From: Rhizobium lusitanum
GTDB taxonomy: Bacteria > Pseudomonadota > Alphaproteobacteria > Rhizobiales > Rhizobiaceae
Assembly (NCBI RefSeq): GCF_014189535.1
Contig: NZ_CP050308.1
Span: forward strand, 3,151,001 to 3,215,000
Reading direction: 5' to 3'
DNA length: 64,000 nucleotides
Every line of letters begins with the position of its first letter. Position 1 is the stretch's first letter. The notes under the pieces are model-generated. The model saw only the letters and a list, made by a program, of their open reading frames with translations. It made no database searches and had not been told where the DNA came from. Of the stretch, positions 52,539 to 63,899 are shown one piece after another. The position numbers and the translations under genes were made by a program.

Positions 52539-53636
52539 ATGAAGTCCATGTTCGCACGGCTCGCGGCAACTGCTTTTGCGGCTGTTTCGCTGGTGACGGC
52601 TGCCCAGGCGGAAGACAAGGTTGTCAACGTCTACAACTGGTCGGATTACATCGATGATTCGATCCTGGCCGATTTCACCAAGGAAACCGGCATCAAGGTC
52701 GTCTACGACACCTTCGATGCCAACGAAACGCTGGAAACCAAGCTGCTTGCGGGCAAGACCGGCTATGACGTCGTCGTGCCGACCGCCTACTTCCTGCAGC
52801 GCCAGATCAAAGCCGGCGTCTTCCAGAAGCTCGACAAGTCGAAACTGCCGAATATTTCCAACATGTGGGACACCGTGCAGCAGCGGATCGCGGCCTACGA
52901 TCCCGGCAACCAATATGCCGTCGACTACATGTGGGGCACCAGCGGCGTCGGCTATAATGTCGACAAGGTGAAGCAGATCCTCGGCACGGACGAGGCGCCT
53001 GATATCAACGTGATCTTCGATCCGGCGCTGGCTGCCAAGTTCAAGGATTGCGGCATCTACATGCTGGACTCTCCAACGGACGTCATCCCGGCGGCGCTGC
53101 GCTATCTCGGCCTCGATCCGAATTCGACCAAGGCCGACGACCTGAAGAAGGCCGAGGACCTGCTGACGGCGGTTCGCCCCAATGTCCGCAAATTCCATTC
53201 GTCGGAATATATCAACGCGCTGGCAAACGGCGATATCTGCCTTGCCTTCGGTTATTCCGGTGACGTGCTGCAGGCGCGCAACCGCGCAGCCGAGGCCAAG
53301 AATGGCATCAATATCAGCTATTCGATCCCGAAAAAGGGTGCGCAGATGTGGTTCGACGTGATGGCGATCCCGGCCGATGCGCCGCATGTCGCCGAAGCGC
53401 ACGCGTTCATCAACTACATGATGAAGCCGGAAGTCATCGCCAAGGCCAGCAACTTCACGGCTTACGCGAATGGCAACAAGGCGTCCCAGCAATTCGTGAG
53501 CAAGGAAGTGCTGGAGGATCCGTCCGTCTATCCGACGGAAGAGGTCACGAAAAACCTTTACACCCTGAAGCCATGGGATCCGAAAGCGCAGCGTGTGGCG
53601 ACGCGCCTGTGGACGAAAGTCACCACTGGCCAATAA
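52539..53636 (+). CDS. Putrescine/spermidine-type ABC transporter binding protein (PotF/PotD-like)
   Basis: This 365-residue periplasmic protein has a signal peptide (MKSMFARLAATAFAAVSLVT, cut after AAQA). The first mature segment VVNVYNWSDYIDDSILADFT is the polyamine-binding-protein signature, and the body (TGYDVVVPTAYFLQRQIKAG) matches PotF. The start at 52539 has CAGGAGAGA before it. Substrate specificity among putrescine, spermidine and others cannot be read. It is first in a four-gene transporter operon, followed by a hairpin at 53649. Confidence 0.92.
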   Translation: MKSMFARLAATAFAAVSLVTAAQAEDKVVNVYNWSDYIDDSILADFTKETGIKVVYDTFDANETLETKLLAGKTGYDVVVPTAYFLQRQIKAGVFQKLDKSKLPNISNMWDTVQQRIAAYDPGNQYAVDYMWGTSGVGYNVDKVKQILGTDEAPDINVIFDPALAAKFKDCGIYMLDSPTDVIPAALRYLGLDPNSTKADDLKKAEDLLTAVRPNVRKFHSSEYINALANGDICLAFGYSGDVLQARNRAAEAKNGINISYSIPKKGAQMWFDVMAIPADAPHVAEAHAFINYMMKPEVIAKASNFTAYANGNKASQQFVSKEVLEDPSVYPTEEVTKNLYTLKPWDPKAQRVATRLWTKVTTGQ

Positions 53637-53648
53637 TTTCAAAGCAGG

Positions 53649-53678
53649 CCCGGACGGCAAAGTCCGGGTCTTTTTTTT
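53649..53678 (+). terminator. Terminator/attenuator between binding protein and ATPase genes
   Basis: CCCGGAC (53649-53655) and GTCCGGG (53662-53668) are followed by TC and eight T. In this place it probably lowers, rather than stops, transcription into the ATPase and permease genes. Confidence 0.82.
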
Positions 53679-53755
53679 GGCGGCATAGCGTAAAGATCAG
53701 GACCGCGCCGGGTGGGGAAGAGCTGGCGCAACATCCGTTCATTTGGGGATAGATA

Positions 53756-54898
53756 ATGAAATCTCTCGGTAATATCCGACGTTCCTTTGCTCCGTGGACC
53801 GACCCATCGGCAAAGCCTTATATTTCCTTCAAGAACGTCACGAAGAAGTTCGGCGATTTCGTCGCCGTCGACAATCTTTCGCTGGATATCTACAACCGCG
53901 AATTCTTCGCCCTGCTCGGTGCTTCCGGCTGCGGCAAGTCCACGCTGCTGCGCATGCTGGCGGGCTTCGAGCAACCGACGACGGGCGAGATCATCCTCGA
54001 CGGCCAGAGCCTTGCCGGTACGCCGCCCTATCGCCGCCCCGTCAACATGATGTTCCAGTCCTATGCTCTCTTCCCGCATATGACGGTGGAAAAGAACATC
54101 GCCTTCGGGCTGCGCCAGGACGGCATGCCGAAGGCGGAGATTGATGAGCGCGTCGCGCAGATGCTGAAGCTGGTCAAGCTGGAGCAATTCGCCAAGCGCA
54201 AGCCGCATCAGCTTTCCGGTGGTCAGCGTCAGCGCGTGGCGCTTGCCCGCTCGCTTGCCAAGCGCCCGAAGGTGCTGCTGCTCGACGAGCCGCTCGGCGC
54301 ACTCGACAAGAAGCTGCGCGAGGAGACCCAGTTCGAGTTGATGGACCTGCAGCAGAGCCTCGGCCTCACCTTCGTCGTCGTCACCCACGACCAGGAGGAG
54401 GCGATGACCATGGCCGACCGCATCGCTGTCATGAGCCATGGCAAGGTGGCGCAGATAGCGACGCCTGCGGAGATTTACGAGGCTCCCAACTCGCGCTTCG
54501 TCGCCGACTTTATCGGCGATGTGAATATTCTCGAGGGTAATGTGACCTCGGCCCGTTCGGGGATCATCGAGATCGCGGTCGATCCCTCCATCGTGCTGCG
54601 CATCGCATCCGGTGACACGCCGGCGGAGGGAAGTCGCGCCAGTCTCGCCATTCGACCGGAGAAACTCAGGATCACGCCGCGCCCGCCCGCCAACGCCTCG
54701 GTTAACGCCGCCGAAGGCGAGATCTGGGACATCGCCTATCTCGGCGACATGACGGTCTTTCACGTCAAGCTGAAGAACGGCCAGGTGGTCAAGGCCTCAT
54801 CGCTGAATGCGGTCCGCGCGGTGGAAGAGCCCTTCGCCTACGACCAGAATGTCTGGGTCTCCTTCGATGAAAACGCTGGCGTGCTGCTGAAGGATTGA
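53756..54898 (+). CDS. Polyamine ABC transporter ATPase (PotG/PotA-like)
   Basis: This 380-residue ATPase has Walker A GASGCGKST, signature LSGGQRQRVALARSL, Walker B VLLLDEPLGALD and switch VVTHDQEEAMT. A C-terminal TOBE-type regulatory part (about 300-380, AEGEIWDIAYLGDMTVFHVK) is present. The N-terminal extension (about 20 residues) is like PotG. It lies 119 bp after the binding-protein gene and just before the first permease. Confidence 0.94.
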   Translation: MKSLGNIRRSFAPWTDPSAKPYISFKNVTKKFGDFVAVDNLSLDIYNREFFALLGASGCGKSTLLRMLAGFEQPTTGEIILDGQSLAGTPPYRRPVNMMFQSYALFPHMTVEKNIAFGLRQDGMPKAEIDERVAQMLKLVKLEQFAKRKPHQLSGGQRQRVALARSLAKRPKVLLLDEPLGALDKKLREETQFELMDLQQSLGLTFVVVTHDQEEAMTMADRIAVMSHGKVAQIATPAEIYEAPNSRFVADFIGDVNILEGNVTSARSGIIEIAVDPSIVLRIASGDTPAEGSRASLAIRPEKLRITPRPPANASVNAAEGEIWDIAYLGDMTVFHVKLKNGQVVKASSLNAVRAVEEPFAYDQNVWVSFDENAGVLLKD

Positions 54899-54900
54899 TC

Positions 54901-55812
54901 ATGAAATCGCTCGGTTCCTCCCTCTACCAGCGCCTCGTCATCATCATCCCCTATGTCTGGCTGCTGCTCTTCTTCCTCGTGCCGTTCCTGATCGTCTTCC
55001 GCATCTCGCTGTCGACAAAGGCGCTGTCCATCCCGCCCTATGATCCGTCCTTCAACTGGTCGGATAGTTTCAGCGACTGGTGGGACAAGCTGCAGACCAT
55101 GTCGTTCGACAACTACACATGGTTGGCCGGCGATCCGCTCTACATGAACGCCTATCTCGGCAGCCTCAAGATCGCCGGCATCTCGACGCTCCTGACGCTG
55201 CTCATCGCCTATCCCATCGCCTATGGCATGGCGCAGGCGCCGCGCACCATCCGCCCGACGCTGCTGATGCTGGTGATCCTGCCGTTCTGGACGAGCTTCC
55301 TGATCCGCGTCTATTCCTGGATGTCGATCCTCAGCACCACCGGTCTCCTGAACCAGCTGCTGATGGGGCTCGGTATCATCCACGAGCCACTGGTGATCCT
55401 CAACACCAACGCCGCCGTCTATATCGGCATGGTCTATTCCTACCTGCCGTTCATGGTGCTGCCGCTCTATTCCGCGCTGGAAAAGATGGACGGCACGCTG
55501 ATCGAGGCGGCGCAGGATCTCGGCTGCACGGCGATCGGTGCTTTCTGGCGCGTGACGTTCCCGCTGTCGCTCCCCGGCGTAATTGCGGGCTGCATGCTGG
55601 TCTTCATCCCGGCTGTCGGCGAATTCGTGATCCCGGATCTGCTCGGCGGTTCCGAAACGCTGATGATCGGCAAGGTGCTGTGGACAGAGTTCTATGGCAA
55701 CACCGACTGGCCGCTGGCCTCCGCCGTGGCGACGATCCTGCTGCTGGTGCTGGTGGTGCCCATCGTCTTCTTCCAGCATTTCCAGGCGAAAGCCGAAGAG
55801 AGAGGGAGATAG
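54901..55812 (+). CDS. Polyamine ABC transporter permease (PotH-like)
   Basis: This 303-residue inner-membrane permease has six helices. The EAA loop is EAAQDLGCTAIGAFWRVTFP. The ATG at 54901 follows the ATPase stop by 2 bp; a TTG at 54895 is also in frame but overlaps it. The second permease follows 3 bp after its stop. Confidence 0.93.
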   Translation: MKSLGSSLYQRLVIIIPYVWLLLFFLVPFLIVFRISLSTKALSIPPYDPSFNWSDSFSDWWDKLQTMSFDNYTWLAGDPLYMNAYLGSLKIAGISTLLTLLIAYPIAYGMAQAPRTIRPTLLMLVILPFWTSFLIRVYSWMSILSTTGLLNQLLMGLGIIHEPLVILNTNAAVYIGMVYSYLPFMVLPLYSALEKMDGTLIEAAQDLGCTAIGAFWRVTFPLSLPGVIAGCMLVFIPAVGEFVIPDLLGGSETLMIGKVLWTEFYGNTDWPLASAVATILLLVLVVPIVFFQHFQAKAEERGR

Positions 55813-55815
55813 ACC

Positions 55816-56631
55816 ATGAGCCGCTGGTCCCGTTTCAACATCGTCTCGGTCACGCTCGGCCTGGCGTTCCTATACCTGCCGATCCTGCTGCTGGTCATCT
55901 ATTCCTTCAACTCCTCGCGCCTGGTCACGGTCTGGGGCGGCTTCTCGACGCAATGGTATGTGCATCTGTTCAGCAACGACACCATGCTAAGTGCAGCCTG
56001 GCTGACGGTGCGCATCGCGCTTCTGTCGGCGACGGTCGCCACGGTGCTTGGCACGCTGGCGGCTCTGACACTGGTACGCTACACGCGCTTCCGTGGCCGC
56101 ATCCTGTTTTCGGGCATGATCTACGCGCCGCTGGTCATGCCGGATGTCATCACCGGCCTGTCGCTGTTGCTGTTCTTCGTCACCGCCGGTGTCGACCGTG
56201 GTTTCTGGACGATCGTCATGGCGCATACGACGCTGACCATGTGCTTCGTTGCCGTCGTTGTGCAGTCCAGGCTTCTGACCTTCGACCGCTCTATCGAGGA
56301 GGCAGCGCTGGATCTCGGCGCACCGCCGGTGCGTACTTTCTTCGAGATCACGTTGCCGATCATCGCGCCGGCCGTGTTTTCCGGCTGGGTATTGGCGCTG
56401 ACGCTGTCGCTCGACGATCTCGTGATCGCCACCTTTGCCTCAGGCGCCGGCGCCAAGACGCTGCCAATGCTGATCTACAGTCAGGTAAAGCTTGGCGTGA
56501 CGCCGGAAATCAACGCGATCTGCACTATTCTGGTCGGTATTGTCGCCATCGGTGTCATCTGCGCTTCCATCGCCACCAAGCGCTACGAAGTGCAGCGCCA
56601 GAGGGATGAGCACGCTGCGGCGGCTGGCTGA
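55816..56631 (+). CDS. Polyamine ABC transporter permease (PotI-like)
   Basis: This 271-residue second permease has six helices. The EAA loop is EEAALDLGAPPVRTFFEITL. SLDDLVIATFASGAGAKTLP near the C-terminus is typical of PotI/PotC. It ends the transporter operon and converges with the AsmA-like gene on the other strand, 5 bp apart. Confidence 0.93.
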   Translation: MSRWSRFNIVSVTLGLAFLYLPILLLVIYSFNSSRLVTVWGGFSTQWYVHLFSNDTMLSAAWLTVRIALLSATVATVLGTLAALTLVRYTRFRGRILFSGMIYAPLVMPDVITGLSLLLFFVTAGVDRGFWTIVMAHTTLTMCFVAVVVQSRLLTFDRSIEEAALDLGAPPVRTFFEITLPIIAPAVFSGWVLALTLSLDDLVIATFASGAGAKTLPMLIYSQVKLGVTPEINAICTILVGIVAIGVICASIATKRYEVQRQRDEHAAAAG

Positions 56632-56636
56632 GGGTT

Positions 56637-58532
56637 TTACGGCTGCGGCTGATCGGGCTTCTGCAGCAGCGTCGTGACCGGGGAGATCACCGGGTCCGGC
56701 CAGGTGCCGCCGATGAAGAAGGGCAGCATCGGCAGGTCCGAGCTGTCGGCGGGGTTGCTCGCTTCGATGGCGCCAGAGAGCGCCAGCCCGTTGCTGCGGA
56801 AGGGAACGACGCCGTTCAGCGTCACCGTCTCGTTGCGCCCTGTGATCTTCGCGCTGTGAACCTCGGCCGATCCCTTGGCGAAGCTTGCATCGACATTAAG
56901 GCTGTCGAAATCGAAGGCCGTGTCGGCGATATCGCTCATCCGAAAGAAAGCCTTGTCGGCGGCAAGCGCGCGGAAGGCGGAGATGTTGAATTGCCGGAAG
57001 GAGCCCGCCTGTGCGGTGAAACTCATCTTGCCGGCGACATCGCCGAGATTGGCGGCCCAGATCGGCTTCGAGGTGCTGAGCGCGAGATCTAGCGATCCCG
57101 TCGTCATCGGCAGCGGACCAACGAGCTTGAGACGAGTGAAAAGTCCACCGAAATCGGCGTTGCGGATGGATATCTGCAATTTGCCGCCGCCATCGAAGTC
57201 GCCTTGCGTGACCTCCAGATGCGCGGTCAGATCCCCGCCCTCGAAGCCGCTGTCGCCGATGTCGAATTTCGCCTTGCCGCCGGCTACCAGCAGGCTGGCG
57301 CCGATATTATCGAACTGGAAGGGGCCGAGCCAGGCCTTGTTCGATGACATCCGCAAATCCATGTCGAGGCGCTGCAAAGGATTGCCGTTGAGCAGCGCGT
57401 CGATGGCGGTATCGGCGGCTAGCCGCATGGAGAATGCCGCCAGGAATGGATTGAGGTTCATCTGGTCGAAGGCGAGCGTGCCGGAAATCTTCGGCTTGCC
57501 GGCTGTCGTATAACTCAAGTCCATGACGCCGGACGCGGCGGAATCGTTAACCTTGAAGTTCAGGTTGTTGAAACGCAGGCCATTCTGGATCGCGACGATA
57601 TCGGCGTTGAGTGAGACGTTCTGCAGCGTATTGGCGGCTGGCAGATGCTGTCCGCTCCAAGCAAGGAATGTGGGCACGTTAGGCACGCTCAGATCCAGAT
57701 TTCCGGCAAGCGTCGAGAAATCGGAGATACTGGTGACACCGGTATAGGTCCAGTTGATCAGCGGTGAGGAAAAGCTCGTCTTTGCATCCACGCTCTTGCC
57801 GGCAAAAAGCAGCAGCGGTTGGGTGGAATTGAAATCGATCTTGACGTCCTGGCCGTTGAGCCGCGCCAGGATGACAGCCGTCATCGGCCGGGACAGCCGT
57901 GGCCAGGCGATGTCGGCATTGATGCTGTTCATCTTGTAGATATTGCCGGTGCGCTCATCGGCCATCTCGACACTGCCGTCCTCGATGGTCAGAGTGCCGA
58001 TGTCCGCATCCTGCTCCCTCCGCATGGGCATGTCCTGGTTGGCGGATGTTTCCACCCGCTCGATCGCCTTGGACAACAACCCTTCGTTCGTCCAGTCGAT
58101 CAGGCCGGTCTCGTCGCGGCGGATATAGAGCGTCGGCCGCAGGAAATGGAACTCATGGAAATGCGCGCGTCCACGCAGCGCCGTAAGCAGCGAGAAGTCG
58201 GCCGAAAGACTATCGACATGCCCGAGAACCTTGCCGTTTTTCGTCGGCTCGCGGATGGTGACCTGATTGAGCGTCACGCGCGGCGTCGGCCAGAATTCCA
58301 GGGTCGGGTCACCCTCGATCTGGGCGCGATATCCCGTCCAGTCCGACAGTGCCTTCTCGATACCGGAGCGCACCAGTCCGCTGGAAATGAGGAACGGGGC
58401 GGTTGCCCTGAAGACGACAAAGACGATGAGGATAGTCAGCAGCACGACGCCGGAGGTGCGCGCGACGGTCGGCAGCCAGCGCGAGGCCGATCGCATCGTC
58501 AATCGCCACTTCCTATTCCTCGACGTGCTCAT
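56637..58532 (-). CDS. AsmA-family envelope protein
   Basis: This protein of about 631 residues has one N-terminal membrane helix (SGVVLLTILIVFVVFRATAP) and a long periplasmic part with the AsmA pattern (IEGDPTLEFWPTPRVTLNQV; SGTLAFDQMNLNPFLAAFSM). AsmA proteins are bridge-like proteins thought to move or sort lipids between membranes. Starts at 58610, 58532 (MSTSRNRKWRL) and 58496 (MRSASRW) are possible; none has a strong SD. It is divergent from the acetoacetyl-CoA synthetase gene. Confidence 0.8.
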   Translation of the reverse strand: MSTSRNRKWRLTMRSASRWLPTVARTSGVVLLTILIVFVVFRATAPFLISSGLVRSGIEKALSDWTGYRAQIEGDPTLEFWPTPRVTLNQVTIREPTKNGKVLGHVDSLSADFSLLTALRGRAHFHEFHFLRPTLYIRRDETGLIDWTNEGLLSKAIERVETSANQDMPMRREQDADIGTLTIEDGSVEMADERTGNIYKMNSINADIAWPRLSRPMTAVILARLNGQDVKIDFNSTQPLLLFAGKSVDAKTSFSSPLINWTYTGVTSISDFSTLAGNLDLSVPNVPTFLAWSGQHLPAANTLQNVSLNADIVAIQNGLRFNNLNFKVNDSAASGVMDLSYTTAGKPKISGTLAFDQMNLNPFLAAFSMRLAADTAIDALLNGNPLQRLDMDLRMSSNKAWLGPFQFDNIGASLLVAGGKAKFDIGDSGFEGGDLTAHLEVTQGDFDGGGKLQISIRNADFGGLFTRLKLVGPLPMTTGSLDLALSTSKPIWAANLGDVAGKMSFTAQAGSFRQFNISAFRALAADKAFFRMSDIADTAFDFDSLNVDASFAKGSAEVHSAKITGRNETVTLNGVVPFRSNGLALSGAIEASNPADSSDLPMLPFFIGGTWPDPVISPVTTLLQKPDQPQP

Positions 58533-58696
58533 GATCTCACGGGGACTTTCATACTCATAGCGCTGATATGCCTGTGTTTGCCGGATATAGGAAATGATCG
58601 GCGGATGCAAACATTGTACAGCGGGAAGACGGACGACTCAGTGACTTTATAATGCGTTGCAGCATGATATATAAACCGAAAGCAGGGGGAGATCAT

Positions 58697-60649
<1,953 letters not shown>

Positions 60650-60971
60650 CCTTCTCTCAAAATTGAAGGGCGAAGGATGGCTTTGGAACGTCCACCCGGC
60701 ATTAAAGGAGGGTGGTCAAAGCCCAAATCCAAGTTGGGGCTGCAAGGTCTCTGAAGCGCGACCTTGATTGACTTGAGCCATCATTCGGCAGCAATAGTGC
60801 CAAATGCAGCCCGATTCGCTGCCTTTTTTTCGTTCGCGCTGCACAAATACACGCCCGCTCTGTACATTCTCCCGCCGACCAAGTATGTGCACGCTTGAAG
60901 AAGAGGCTTGCGACGTGCGGGCCACGATGATCCGTGCCTCCTGGCGCGCGAAGAATTCCGAAAGACAAGAT

Positions 60972-62879
60972 ATGACCGAATTCGAAGGCATCGTTCCGGC
61001 GATCGCACAGGCTTTGGCAAAGCGTGGTTACGAAACGCTGACGCCGGTACAAAAGTCGATGCTCGATCCCGACCTTGCTGGCAAGGACGCATTGGTTTCG
61101 GCCCAGACCGGCTCCGGTAAGACGGTAGCCTTCGGCCTGGCGCTGGCCCCGACCCTGCTGGAAGGCGCCGAGCGCTTCGGCCGCGCTGGCACACCGCTGG
61201 CTCTGGTGATCGCGCCGACCCGCGAACTGGCACTGCAGGTCCAGCGCGAACTGGAATGGCTCTATGAGCTGACGGGCGCTACCATCGTCTCCTGCGTCGG
61301 CGGCATGGACATGCGTACCGAAAAGCGGGCACTGGAGCGTGGCGCTCATATCGTCGTGGGAACGCCGGGCCGCCTTTGCGACCATATCCGCCGCAACTCG
61401 CTCGATATTTCCAAGCTGAAGGCCGTCGTCTTGGACGAGGCCGACGAGATGCTTGATCTCGGTTTCCGGGAAGACCTCGAATTCATCCTCGAAACGTCGT
61501 CGGCCGAACGGCGCACGATGATGTTCTCGGCGACCGTGCCGCGCTCGATCGCCAAGCTTGCCGAGAACTACCAGCGTGATGCTGTCCGCATTGCCAGCGC
61601 CACGGAAGCCAAGCAGCATGTCGATATCGACTATCGCGCGCTGACGGTCGTGCCGAGCGACAGGGAAAATGCCATCATCAACGTCCTGCGCTACTACGAA
61701 GCGCAGAATGCCATCGTCTTCTGCTCGACGCGCGCAGCGGTCAATCATCTGACGGCACGCTTCAACAATCGCGGCTTCTCCGTCGTTGCCCTCTCCGGCG
61801 AGCTCAGCCAGAGCGAGCGCACGCATGCGCTCCAGGCCATGCGCGACGGTCGTGCCCGCGTCTGCATCGCCACCGACGTCGCCGCTCGCGGCATCGACTT
61901 GCCGGGCCTCGATCTGGTGATTCACGCCGACATACCGACCAATCCGGAAACGCTGCTGCATCGTAGCGGCCGCACCGGCCGCGCCGGCCGCAAGGGCGTC
62001 AGCGCCCTGATCGTGCCGCTCAGCGGTCGTCGCCGCACCGAACGCCTGCTGGAAGCAGCCCGCATCCGCGCCACCTGGGCAAAGCCGCCGTCGGCCGATG
62101 AAGTCAGCCAGCGCGACGACGAACGTCTTCTCGCCGATCCGATCTTCTCCGCGCCGTTGCATGACGACGAACAGTCCCTGGTGCAGCAGTTGTTGCAGAG
62201 CCATGGTGCCGAACAGGTCGCCGCCGCATTCCTGCGTCAATACCGTGCCGGTCATTCCGCGCCGGAAGACCTGCAGGACACACCAGCCGAGGGTGAACGC
62301 AAGAAGCCTCGCCGCGACGATTTTCCGGTCACGCAGTATGACGAAGCGTCCGCCGGCGCTGGCCGCAATGATTTCACCGATGGTGTCTGGGTGTCGCTCT
62401 CTGTCGGCCGCAAGCAGAATGCCGAGCCGCGCTGGCTGATCCCGATGCTCTGCCGCAACGGCAACCTGACCAAGCGCGATATCGGCGCAATCAAGATGCA
62501 GCCGGAAGAAACCTTCGTCGAGTTCTCGGCCGAAGGCGCAGAACGCTTCCTGGCGGCGATCGGTCCGGACAAGGCTCTGGAACGCGGCATCCGCGTCAAG
62601 CCGCTCGCCGGCATCCCGGATTTTTCGCAGACCAAGCGCGAGGGAGGCTACGGTAAAAAGCCCTTCGCCGACAAGGCTGCGCGCCCGCACGACGACAGCA
62701 AGCCGAAATGGAAATCCGACCGCAAGCCGGAACGGGCACAGGCAGGCGAGGGCGCTTCCGACAAGAAGCCCTGGGTGAAGAAGCCGGGCAAGCCGAATTT
62801 CGCCAAAAGCGATGCCGGTCCGCCAGCCGGTAAGCCGAATTTCGCTAAGCGCAAGGCCGTGAAGGCTCGCGGCGAATAG
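60972..62879 (+). CDS. DEAD-box RNA helicase, DbpA-like
   Basis: The 635-residue protein has the full helicase core: Q motif (GYETLTPVQKSML), Walker A (AQTGSGKT), PTRELALQVQRELEW, DEAD (VVLDEADEMLDLG), SAT (MFSATVPR) and motif VI (HRSGRTGRAGRKG). A DbpA-type RNA-binding domain follows (about 465-555, GVWVSLSVGRKQNAEPRWLI), which in DbpA targets 23S rRNA. A basic Lys/Pro-rich tail carries GKPNFAK twice. The role is probably in ribosome assembly or RNA remodelling. The frame is open to 60804, but the helicase starts at 60972 (MTEFEGIVPAIA); the SD there is weak. Confidence 0.9.
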   Translation: MTEFEGIVPAIAQALAKRGYETLTPVQKSMLDPDLAGKDALVSAQTGSGKTVAFGLALAPTLLEGAERFGRAGTPLALVIAPTRELALQVQRELEWLYELTGATIVSCVGGMDMRTEKRALERGAHIVVGTPGRLCDHIRRNSLDISKLKAVVLDEADEMLDLGFREDLEFILETSSAERRTMMFSATVPRSIAKLAENYQRDAVRIASATEAKQHVDIDYRALTVVPSDRENAIINVLRYYEAQNAIVFCSTRAAVNHLTARFNNRGFSVVALSGELSQSERTHALQAMRDGRARVCIATDVAARGIDLPGLDLVIHADIPTNPETLLHRSGRTGRAGRKGVSALIVPLSGRRRTERLLEAARIRATWAKPPSADEVSQRDDERLLADPIFSAPLHDDEQSLVQQLLQSHGAEQVAAAFLRQYRAGHSAPEDLQDTPAEGERKKPRRDDFPVTQYDEASAGAGRNDFTDGVWVSLSVGRKQNAEPRWLIPMLCRNGNLTKRDIGAIKMQPEETFVEFSAEGAERFLAAIGPDKALERGIRVKPLAGIPDFSQTKREGGYGKKPFADKAARPHDDSKPKWKSDRKPERAQAGEGASDKKPWVKKPGKPNFAKSDAGPPAGKPNFAKRKAVKARGE

Positions 62880-62910
62880 GCTTCAACTGCTGAACTCGCC
62901 TGAGAGTGCA

Positions 62911-63101
62911 GCACCCCCCTCTGTCAGCGAGGCTGACATCTCCCCCACAAGGGGGAGATTGGTGACTCGTGGCGTCTTCTTGCCACAGGCAAACATCGCA
63001 TCTGCAGAGACCTAAGCATGATTGCTTTGTTAGGCGGTGCGGCATCCTCCCAATGATCTCCCCCTTGTGGGGGAGATGTCACGAAGTGACAGAGGGGGGG
63101 T
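62911..63101. repeat. Rhizobial RIME-like inverted-repeat element
   Basis: CACCCCCCTCTGTCA and GACAGAGGGGGGGTG bound the element. Inside each arm lies its own hairpin (CTCCCCCACAAGGGGGAG at 62940 and its mirror CTCCCCCTTGTGGGGGAG at 63058). I recognise this as a mosaic intergenic repeat common in Rhizobiaceae. No coding potential is supported in 62880-63170. Confidence 0.8.
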
Positions 63102-63170
63102 GACGAAGGCTCGGCATATTGAGAAACCGGATTTTGTCTCGAAAGCCCTCTATCGCAGCCAGAACCCAAT

Positions 63171-63644
63171 TCACCCGCGCCGCGCGGCTTCGATCACCCC
63201 GACATCGATTTTCTTCATGGTCAGCATCGCATCGAAAGCTCGCTTTGCTTGATCACCGCCTGCCGCAAGCGCTTCGGTCATGACGCGCGGTGTGATCTGC
63301 CAGGAGATGCCCCACTTGTCCTCGCACCAGCCACAATCCTTTTCCCGGCCGCCATTGTCGACAATGGCGTTCCAGTAGCGGTCTGTCTCTTCCTGGTCGT
63401 CAGTTGCGATTTGAAATGAGAAGGCTTCGTTGTGCTTGATTGCGGGACCGCCGTTCAGGCCGATGCAAGCAATGCCCGCAACGGTGAACTCAACAACCAG
63501 GACGTCTCCCTGCTTGCCCGCAGGATAGGTTCCAGGGGCACGAATGACGGCGCCGACTGCGCTGTCAGGAAAGGTCTTGGCATAGAAGTGGGCAGCGGCC
63601 TCTGCGTCTTTGTCGTACCATACGCATATCGTGTTCTTTGCCAT
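63171..63644 (-). CDS. VOC-fold protein (PhnB/3-demethylubiquinone methyltransferase-like)
   Basis: This 157-residue protein of the glyoxalase/VOC superfamily has MAKNTICVWYDKDAEAAAHF, VEFTVAGIACIGLNGGPAIK, and CGWCEDKWGISWQITPRVMT near the end. The family is often named 3-demethylubiquinone-9 3-methyltransferase, but the activity is doubtful and the true role is not known. The start at 63644 has AAGGAGGA; the frame is open to 63722 without a second SD. The gap 63645-63899 contains no feature that I can support. Confidence 0.85.
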   Translation of the reverse strand: MAKNTICVWYDKDAEAAAHFYAKTFPDSAVGAVIRAPGTYPAGKQGDVLVVEFTVAGIACIGLNGGPAIKHNEAFSFQIATDDQEETDRYWNAIVDNGGREKDCGWCEDKWGISWQITPRVMTEALAAGGDQAKRAFDAMLTMKKIDVGVIEAARRG

Positions 63645-63899
63645 TGCGTAGTCCTCCTTTTGCTCCTGGTTCCCATTCCCTCCCGAATGAAATAAGAAGA
63701 AAACTGTCTTTCTCCAGCCCATTTAAGCCGTTTTACGTGCCAAGATGGTCGAAGTGTTCGCCTTTGGACAGACAATTGCTGTCGGTGGCTGCCAATAGGA
63801 CGGCAATTCCCAAACCCGTAAAATTGCTTTCTCGCCCGCCAACGGCGAGACAAAGCTCCGGATTTGCAGCAGCCGTCAGCTAATTTGACGGACCAAAAA

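Noticed and set aside
55080..56609. 509-codon + strand frame overlapping both polyamine permeases
   Set aside because: The overlapping frames encode two normal permeases with EAA loops; this frame gives His/Arg-rich sequence without membrane helices.
60702..62690. 662-codon open frame antisense to the helicase gene
   Set aside because: All DEAD-box motifs lie on the + strand; the reverse frame is a GC-codon shadow.
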